A DNA stretch of 10,000 bases from Magnetospirillum sp. (lineage in GTDB: Bacteria > Pseudomonadota > Alphaproteobacteria > Rhodospirillales > Magnetospirillaceae), in NCBI GenBank assembly GCA_020217035.1, contig JAIWOG010000181.1, positions 1-10,000 on the forward strand, given 5' to 3'. Under the pieces are notes generated by a model. That model had not been told where the DNA came from. It did no database searches and saw nothing but the letters and a program-made list of their open reading frames with translations. Shown here one piece after another: positions 5,489 to 10,000 of the stretch (the stretch's first letter is position 1; the number at the start of each line of letters is the position of its first letter). Position numbers and translations under genes: made by a program.

Positions 5489-7528
5489 GTGAACAAGCAG
5501 GGAAACGGATGGCTGCCCCCTGTGCGCAGCCGCATGATGGGCGTGATCGTGGCCTTGGGCCTGTTGGTCCCGCAAACCGTCACCAGTTACGAGATCTGGC
5601 GCCAGTATGAGACCACCTGCCGCCTGGCCGAACGCAATGTCAACATCCTGGTCGACCTGCTGGCTGGCGAGATTCACCACGACCTGAACGCCGTCGACCA
5701 GGTCATCGACCAGACCACCTTGGACATTTCCACCCACGCCGAACGCCCCGCCGCCGAAATGCGGCGCTTCATGCGGGAACGGTCCTTGGGGGTTCCCGCC
5801 ATCTTCGGCTTGATGGTGGTGGACGCCCAGGGCAACGCCCTGGCGTCGCTGCATGGTTTTTCCCCCCGCCATCAATCCTTCGCCGACCGGATTCGCGCCG
5901 ATGCCCAAGCCAGCGGTCGGCCGTTCCATATCGGCGCCCCCCTGCCCGACCCCTTCGACGGGACCCTGGTTGTTCCCTTCGCCCGTTTCCGCCATACAGC
6001 CCAAGGAGAGATCGACGGGCTGACCATCGCCTCGATGTCGGTCCAGTACTTCCGAGATCGTTTCCTGCAGATCAAGTCGCTGCCGCACATCACCCTGACC
6101 CTGGCCCATGTAGACGGCACCATCCTGGCGCAGACCCCCGAGAACGACGGCACCAGCCTGGCGACCTTGCCCGAGTTTCAGCCCCATGCCGCCGACAGTG
6201 GCCTGGTCTTCGACGATTCCTCGGCCGGCTCATCTCGCATGGTCGCCTATCGGACGCTGCGCCCCTTTGCCCTGCGGCTGACCGTGTCGGTGGATTTCGA
6301 CGAATTGCTGGGACCGTGGCGCAGCAACGCCCTGCGACTGGTGCTGGCCGACCTGGTCATCACCTTACTGTTGATCCTGGCCCTGCGGCAATGGTGGCGC
6401 GGCTGGCAGCGCGAGGCCGCCCGGCTGCAATCCCAAAAAGACGAGGAACTGTCGCTCAGCATGGCCCGCTTCGCCCTGAGCAACAGCGCCGACATGGTGG
6501 TGTTCAGCGACGAAATGGGCGTCATCACCTATGCCAACCAAAGCGCCCATGACATATTGGGTTATGATCCGGAAGGGTTGGTGGGATTGCATGTGGCCGA
6601 CATCGACCCAGCCTTCCACCCCTCGCAATGGCCGGCCAAGACCGACGAACTGCGACAGGCGGGAACCTTTAGGTTCGAAGCCGAATTGCGCGGCAAGCAC
6701 GGCGACGTCATCCCCGCCGAGGTGGCGGTCAGCCTGTTCCACTGGAACGGTCGCGACTTCGCCTGCGCCATCATCCGCGACATGGCGGAACGCAAGCAGG
6801 CCGAGGCCATGCTGGCCGAGCGCACCCGCCGCCTGGAAGCGTCCAACACCGAATTGGAACAATTCGCCTATGTGGCCAGCCACGACCTGCGCGAACCGTT
6901 GCGCATGGTCAACGCCTTCGTCGGCCTGCTGGAACGCCGCTATGGCGACCAATTGGACGCGGAAGGGCGCGATTATGTGACCTTCGCCCGCGACGGCGCC
7001 CAACGCATGGATCGCCTGATCCTGGATTTGCTGGAATATTCCCGTGTCGGCGCCGAGTCGCGGCCGCTGGGCGTCATCGACCTGACCCATTCCGCCGAAG
7101 CGGCGCGGCACGATTTGTCGATGGCGGCGGCTGAAAGCGGAGCCCTGCTGGAGATGCCCGTGCAATGGCCCATGGTGTGGGGCGACCAGGGGGAACTGAC
7201 CCGATTGCTGGTCAACCTGATCGGCAACGCGCTGAAGTACCGCCACCCCGACCGCACCCCCAAGATCCGGCTGGCGGTGGAAACCGGCGACGGAATCGCC
7301 ACCATTCGGGTGGAAGACAACGGCATCGGCATCTCGCCGCAATATTTCGACCGCATCTTCCGCATCTTCCAACGCCTTCACGGCCGCGAACGCTATGAAG
7401 GCACCGGCATCGGCCTGGCCATCTGCAAGAAGATCGTCGAACGCCATGGCGGGCGCATCTGGCTGGCTTCGGTTCCCGACCAGGGAACCACCTTCTTCTT
7501 CACGCTGCGTCTGGCAACAGCGCACTGA
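5489..7528 (+). CDS. Membrane sensor histidine kinase with PAS domain
   Basis: Predicted 679-residue kinase. A first membrane helix (about 16-33) and a second (about 281-300) flank a periplasmic sensing region of roughly 245 residues, probably Cache-like but not assignable with certainty. A cytoplasmic PAS domain (about 321-436) with DEMGVITYANQSAHDILGYD is followed by a short coiled coil. The HisKA domain carries phospho-acceptor H465 in VASHDLREPLR. The ATPase domain has the N-box LLVNLIGNALKYRH, G1 DNGIGI (from D610) and G2 GTGIGL (638-643). All catalytic motifs are intact and there is no receiver domain. No response regulator lies nearby, so it is an orphan kinase. The start is uncertain: GTG 5489 (chosen, with purine-rich AAGGGGTGGGG upstream), GTG 5462 or ATG 5534 are possible. 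Its 3' end overlaps the convergent hydrolase gene by 29 bp. The signal is unknown. Confidence 0.88.
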   Translation: MNKQGNGWLPPVRSRMMGVIVALGLLVPQTVTSYEIWRQYETTCRLAERNVNILVDLLAGEIHHDLNAVDQVIDQTTLDISTHAERPAAEMRRFMRERSLGVPAIFGLMVVDAQGNALASLHGFSPRHQSFADRIRADAQASGRPFHIGAPLPDPFDGTLVVPFARFRHTAQGEIDGLTIASMSVQYFRDRFLQIKSLPHITLTLAHVDGTILAQTPENDGTSLATLPEFQPHAADSGLVFDDSSAGSSRMVAYRTLRPFALRLTVSVDFDELLGPWRSNALRLVLADLVITLLLILALRQWWRGWQREAARLQSQKDEELSLSMARFALSNSADMVVFSDEMGVITYANQSAHDILGYDPEGLVGLHVADIDPAFHPSQWPAKTDELRQAGTFRFEAELRGKHGDVIPAEVAVSLFHWNGRDFACAIIRDMAERKQAEAMLAERTRRLEASNTELEQFAYVASHDLREPLRMVNAFVGLLERRYGDQLDAEGRDYVTFARDGAQRMDRLILDLLEYSRVGAESRPLGVIDLTHSAEAARHDLSMAAAESGALLEMPVQWPMVWGDQGELTRLLVNLIGNALKYRHPDRTPKIRLAVETGDGIATIRVEDNGIGISPQYFDRIFRIFQRLHGRERYEGTGIGLAICKKIVERHGGRIWLASVPDQGTTFFFTLRLATAH

Positions 7529-8291
7529 CGAAGGCGACGATGGCCTGGGCCACCTGGTCCGGCTGATCCTTCTGCGGCGAATGCCCGCATTGGGCCAAGA
7601 CCAGCGTCCGGGCGCCGCCCGGCACCAAGTCGCGGATGACGGTCACCTGTTCCAGGCTGGCATATTCGTCGTCTTCCCCTTGGATCACCAGCACCGGCAC
7701 CCGGATGGCGGCCAGGAAATCACGGATGTGCCAGCGCTTGAATTCGGGGCGCAGCCAGGTGTCGTTCCAGCCATGGAAGGCGCAATCCACGTTGTCGCCG
7801 TGGTAACGCGCCAATTTTTCCCGCATGTCGGTTCGCCGCCAAATCTCGGCGACCTTGGCGATGGCGTCCACGCACAAATCCTCGACGAAGGAATGCGGCG
7901 CCATGGCGACCAATCCCAGGATGCGGGGGTCGGCCGGCTGTCTGCGGCCTTCGTCGCCCGCCGCCACCAAGGCGATGGTGCCGCCGTCGGAATGGCCGAC
8001 CAGGATGGCCTTGTCGATGCCGGCATGGTCCAGCACCGCCGGCAGATGCAGGCAGCCTTCCTGGTTCAGGTAGTCCACCGGACGCGGCAGGCGGACCGGA
8101 TCCGAGCCGCCATAACCGGCACGGGAATAGACCAAGGCCGGCAATCCCAGCGCCTGGGCGACCCGGTCGGGGAAATCCCGCCACTGGGCCACCGAGCCCA
8201 AACCTTCATGCAGGAACACCAAAACCGGACGGCCGGATAGGGCTTGCCCGATCCAGCGACATTCCAAACGTGAACCGTTGACCACCAGCAT
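7500..8291 (-). CDS. Alpha/beta hydrolase
   Basis: A 263-residue cytoplasmic hydrolase with a complete catalytic triad. The nucleophile S101 is in GHSDGG (99-104), the acid is D207 or D208 in GEDDEY, and the base is H237 in CGHSPQKDQP. The oxyanion-hole region reads FLHEGLGS (27-34), which marks a subgroup of alpha/beta hydrolases. Substrate is not determined by these motifs; an ester, thioester or lactone is possible. Its ATG shares one base with the TGA of the marR-type gene (TGATG), so it is translationally coupled and co-transcribed with the regulator. Proximity to a divergent FAH-family gene suggests a role in degrading an aromatic or other carboxylate compound. The frame is open upstream to 8627, but that part is a shadow of the regulator. 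The 3' end overlaps the convergent kinase gene by 29 bp. Confidence 0.88.
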   Translation of the reverse strand: MLVVNGSRLECRWIGQALSGRPVLVFLHEGLGSVAQWRDFPDRVAQALGLPALVYSRAGYGGSDPVRLPRPVDYLNQEGCLHLPAVLDHAGIDKAILVGHSDGGTIALVAAGDEGRRQPADPRILGLVAMAPHSFVEDLCVDAIAKVAEIWRRTDMREKLARYHGDNVDCAFHGWNDTWLRPEFKRWHIRDFLAAIRVPVLVIQGEDDEYASLEQVTVIRDLVPGGARTLVLAQCGHSPQKDQPDQVAQAIVAFVSALLPDAA

Positions 8292-8737
8292 CAGCGGACG
8301 ACCACGTCCTGGCCTTCCACATTGCCATAGATGCGTTGCAGCAGACCCTTCAAGGTTCTGACCTCGTCCTCGCTCATGCCGGCGATGGCGGCGCTTTCCC
8401 ATTGCAGGGCCTTGGGCACGATGGCTTCCGCCATGCGACGGCCGTCCTTGGACAGGGTGATCAGCACGGCGCGGGCGTCCTCGCCCGAACGGCGGCGGTT
8501 GACCAGGCCGGCCCGGTCCATGGACGCGGTGATGCGCGACAGCGTCGACAACTCGATGGCGGTGATGCGCGACAGGTCGCCCAGGCGTTGTTCGCCCTCG
8601 TCCAGCAAGGCCGACATCACCCGCCACATGGGAAGCGTGATGCCGAAACGGTCAAGCTCTCGCGAAAAGGTGTTCGAAAACGACACCCCTGCACGGTTTA
8701 CGAGATACGGGACATAGTCCCCCAGTTGGAAGCGCAC
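8291..8737 (-). CDS. MarR family transcriptional regulator
   Basis: A 148-residue DNA-binding regulator. The winged helix region (about 35-100) contains RLGDLSRITAIELSTLSRIT, with the recognition helix near 62-75. It ends in the wing with the family-typical D87-x-R89 in GEDARAVLITLSKDGR. Flanking helices would form the dimer interface. MarR proteins usually repress nearby genes and release DNA on binding a small aromatic or phenolic ligand. The start is GTG at 8737 with GGAGGAG on the minus strand (8745-8751). It is the first gene of a two-gene unit with the alpha/beta hydrolase and is divergent from the FAH-family gene. A palindrome over its predicted -35 box suggests autoregulation. Ligand unknown. 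Confidence 0.92.
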   Translation of the reverse strand: MRFQLGDYVPYLVNRAGVSFSNTFSRELDRFGITLPMWRVMSALLDEGEQRLGDLSRITAIELSTLSRITASMDRAGLVNRRRSGEDARAVLITLSKDGRRMAEAIVPKALQWESAAIAGMSEDEVRTLKGLLQRIYGNVEGQDVVVR

Positions 8738-8744
8738 GGTTTTT

Positions 8745-8751
8745 CTCCTCC
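8745..8751 (-). promoter_or_regulatory. Ribosome binding site for the GTG-started marR gene
   Basis: GGAGGAG on the minus strand, with seven bases before the GTG at 8737. It fixes this non-ATG start. Confidence 0.75.
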
Positions 8752-8799
8752 CTGGACACCCTCTTTTGTTTATCGGGGCGTTCCAATTTCAGTGGTTCC

Positions 8800-8827
8800 A
8801 TGATTTCCACCACGCCCTTGATGTCAA
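8800..8827 (-). promoter_or_regulatory. Predicted marR promoter
   Basis: On the minus strand a perfect TTGACA -35 (8822-8827) is followed after 16 bp by AATCAT (8800-8805), a four-of-six match to the -10. Initiation near 8793 would leave a leader of about 55 bases before the GTG. The -10 is weak, so regulation or a different spacing is possible. Confidence 0.45.
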
Positions 8828-8828
8828 G
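8817..8828. promoter_or_regulatory. Candidate MarR operator palindrome
   Basis: CTTGA-TG-TCAAG is a perfect inverted repeat with a two-base centre. It covers the predicted -35 of the marR promoter and lies 64 bp upstream of the FAH-family start, so one dimer could repress both divergent units. MarR proteins typically bind AT-containing palindromes in such intergenic regions. Assignment to this regulator is inference. Confidence 0.4.
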
Positions 8829-8881
8829 AGAGATTGTCCCCGCCATACGAAGGAGTCATGCTGCAAGCCTTGTTCTTCCAT

Positions 8882-8885
8882 GGAG
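8882..8885 (+). promoter_or_regulatory. Ribosome binding site that sets the FAH-family start
   Basis: GGAG followed by six bases and the ATG at 8892. A better Shine-Dalgarno sequence (GAAGGAG, 8849-8855) lies upstream but is only two bases from an out-of-frame ATG at 8858 and too far from either in-frame ATG. Confidence 0.55.
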
Positions 8886-8891
8886 AAAACC

Positions 8892-9581
8892 ATGACATCC
8901 GCCCTGTTTTCCTTGGCCCAGCCGATGGTTCCCATCTTGGGCCAGGACAGTGTCTATCCGGTGCGCCGGGTGTTCTGCGTCGGCCGCAACTATGCCGGCC
9001 ACGCCCGCGAGATGGGGTCCGACCCCAACCGCGAACCCCCCTTCTATTTCAGCAAAAGCGCCGATTCGCTGGTTCCGGGGGGCGGAGCCATCCCCTATGC
9101 GCCCGGCACCGCCAACCTGCATCACGAAATCGAACTGGTGGTGGCCTTGGGCAGGCCGGTTTTCCAGGCCAGTGTTGAAGACGCGGCGCAGGCGGTGTTC
9201 GGCCATGCGGTCGGCCTGGACATGACGCGGCGCGACCTGCAAAACGCCGCCAAGGATATCGGCCGGCCTTGGGACCTGGGCAAGTCGTTCGAGTTTTCCG
9301 CCCCCATCACCGCCCTGGTGCCGTCCGCCACCCCCATGGGATCAGGCCGGATCAGCCTGGAGGTGAACGGCCAGATGCGGCAACAAGGTGACCTTGCCGA
9401 CATGATCTGGTCGGTGCCGGAAGTCATCGCCCACCTGTCCCATTACTACCATCTGGGCTTGGGCGACCTGATCTATACCGGAACCCCGGAAGGGGTGTCG
9501 GCGGTCAAGCCCGGCGACACCTTGGTGGGCCGCGTCGACGGCCTGCCCGAATTGGTGGTGACCATCGACCCCGCCGGCTGA
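8892..9581 (+). CDS. Fumarylacetoacetase-family hydrolase, probably fumarylpyruvate hydrolase
   Basis: A 229-residue cytoplasmic enzyme of the FAH superfamily, near the usual length of single-domain members. VRRVFCVGRNYAGHAREMG (24-42) and PPFYFSKSADSL (49-60) resemble fumarylpyruvate hydrolases of the gentisate pathway as I recall them. Metal ligands are visible as E79 and E81 in HHEIEL and D110 in GLDMTRRDLQ. K131 in LGKSFE and the GDLIYTGTPEGV segment (191-202) are also conserved. The expected reaction is hydrolytic C-C cleavage of a ring-opened diketo acid to two carboxylates; other FAH members catalyse decarboxylation, hydration or tautomerisation. The start at 8892 matches where family similarity begins; the frame is open back to 8766 without plausible protein sequence. 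It is divergent from the marR-hydrolase pair and followed by a terminator that mainly serves the opposite strand. No ring-cleavage dioxygenase is in the window, so the pathway remains inferred. Confidence 0.88.
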   Translation: MTSALFSLAQPMVPILGQDSVYPVRRVFCVGRNYAGHAREMGSDPNREPPFYFSKSADSLVPGGGAIPYAPGTANLHHEIELVVALGRPVFQASVEDAAQAVFGHAVGLDMTRRDLQNAAKDIGRPWDLGKSFEFSAPITALVPSATPMGSGRISLEVNGQMRQQGDLADMIWSVPEVIAHLSHYYHLGLGDLIYTGTPEGVSAVKPGDTLVGRVDGLPELVVTIDPAG

Positions 9582-9585
9582 CATG

Positions 9586-9616
9586 AAAAAAACGGCCCTT
9601 CCAGCGGAAGGGCCGT
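9586..9616 (-). terminator. Intrinsic terminator of the NapC-type cytochrome gene
   Basis: On the minus strand an 11-bp perfect stem (9606-9616 with 9592-9602, three-base loop) is followed by a run of seven T (complement of the A-run 9586-9592). It lies 25 bases after the cytochrome stop codon. Rightward transcripts from the FAH-family gene meet the same hairpin but without a T-run, so termination in that direction would be weaker. Confidence 0.85.
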
Positions 9617-9641
9617 CGCAGTTTCGGCATCTGTCCCCAAC

Positions 9642-10000
9642 TTACTTCTTGTGAATCGCGTTCCAGGTCTCGTTCAACTCGCGCTCGGCGTCGAAGGCGC
9701 CTTGCGGCAGTTTGTGGGCGACGCCCTTGTGGCAGTCGATGCAGGTCTTGCCCTCTTCCATGGCCTCGTCGTGACGGGCCTGGGCGCGTTTTTGCTGGCG
9801 CGACAGGTCGAAAGCGTCGAAGGTGTGGCAGTTTCGGCATTCCCGCGAATCGGTCGCCTTCATGCGTTCCCATTCGTGCTTGGCCAGTTCCAAGCGCTTG
9901 GCTTCGAACTTCTCGCGGGTGTCGATGGTGCCCAGAACCTTGTGCAGCACTTCGTTGGACGCCTGGATCTTGCGCTTGATCTTGTAGATCCAGGGCTTCG
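9642..10000 (-). CDS. napC: NapC/NirT-family multihaem c-type cytochrome, C-terminal part
   Basis: Only the last 118 codons are in the window; the 5' end lies beyond position 10000. Two haem-binding CxxCH motifs are seen, CRNCH and CIDCHKG. Flanking blocks read NEVLHKVLGTIDTREKFEAK, ERMKATDSRECRNCH and TCIDCHKGVAHKLP, which are typical of NapC/NirT tetrahaem quinol dehydrogenases. These are anchored in the inner membrane, oxidise quinol and pass electrons to periplasmic reductases, most often NapAB nitrate reductase. The other two haem motifs and the membrane anchor should lie in the missing part. The terminator directly downstream says this is the last gene of its operon, where napC often sits. 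NirT or another family member cannot be excluded without the neighbours. Confidence 0.88.
   Translation of the reverse strand, partial: KPWIYKIKRKIQASNEVLHKVLGTIDTREKFEAKRLELAKHEWERMKATDSRECRNCHTFDAFDLSRQQKRAQARHDEAMEEGKTCIDCHKGVAHKLPQGAFDAERELNETWNAIHKK

Noticed and set aside
6365..7525. 386-codon antisense open frame inside the histidine kinase gene
   Set aside because: Shadow of the kinase: no recognisable motifs, while the sense strand encodes intact catalytic boxes.
8781..8809. Three TTCCA repeats in the marR-FAH intergenic region
   Set aside because: Five-base repeats at uneven spacing (15 and 9 bases) are too short to support a binding array; the nearby palindrome is a better operator candidate.
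9618..9840. 13-base repeat GCAGTTTCGGCAT at 9618-9630 and 9828-9840, the second copy encoding part of a haem motif
   Set aside because: One such exact pair is expected by chance in 10 kb; the copy after the stop codon lacks the haem histidine codon and has no further similarity.

Overview
The window looks like ordinary chromosome of a GC-rich alphaproteobacterium. The high GC, the gene families and a periplasmic NapC-type cytochrome would suit a Rhodospirillales / Magnetospirillum-like organism, but no gene here fixes the genus. Eight protein genes (one cut by the right edge) and one tRNA gene are supported. No insertion sequence, phage gene, CRISPR array or defence island was seen.

Left edge (1-314) is non-coding. 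It carries two copies of a 17-base element, each containing a leftward TTGACG -35 box. The inner copy has a 17-bp-spaced -10, an arrangement typical of tandem rRNA-operon promoters, so an rrn operon may begin just left of the window. A long inverted repeat (261-302) separates it from the next gene. Positions 315-1685 (-) encode a lipoprotein with TPR-like, SHOCT-like and SPOR segments. Divergent from it, 1849-3360 (+) encodes a CYTH-CHAD protein, a predicted inorganic triphosphatase. It converges with a 58-residue DUF4169 protein (3357-3533, -).

The middle holds tRNA-Asp(GTC) with its promoter and a strong intrinsic terminator (3616-3802). An AT-richer 294-bp intergenic region follows, with an IHF-like site and a near-consensus sigma-54 promoter. 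These lie ahead of an ammonium transporter gene (4097-5380, +), which fits nitrogen control. A membrane PAS histidine kinase without a neighbouring response regulator follows (5489-7528, +).

The right part is a small probable catabolic module. A marR-type regulator and an alpha/beta hydrolase are translationally coupled on the minus strand. A fumarylacetoacetase-family hydrolase, closest by motif to fumarylpyruvate hydrolase, is divergent from them. Their shared intergenic region has a perfect 12-bp palindrome over the predicted marR -35 box. The window ends inside a NapC/NirT-type multihaem cytochrome gene (9642-10000, -) closed by a clean terminator, so the rest of a periplasmic nitrate-reductase operon probably lies to the right.

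I did not find a clear novel system. The points most worth a second look are the lipoprotein architecture, the sigma-54/IHF control region of amt, the 261-302 inverted repeat and the regulator/hydrolase/FAH module of unknown substrate.
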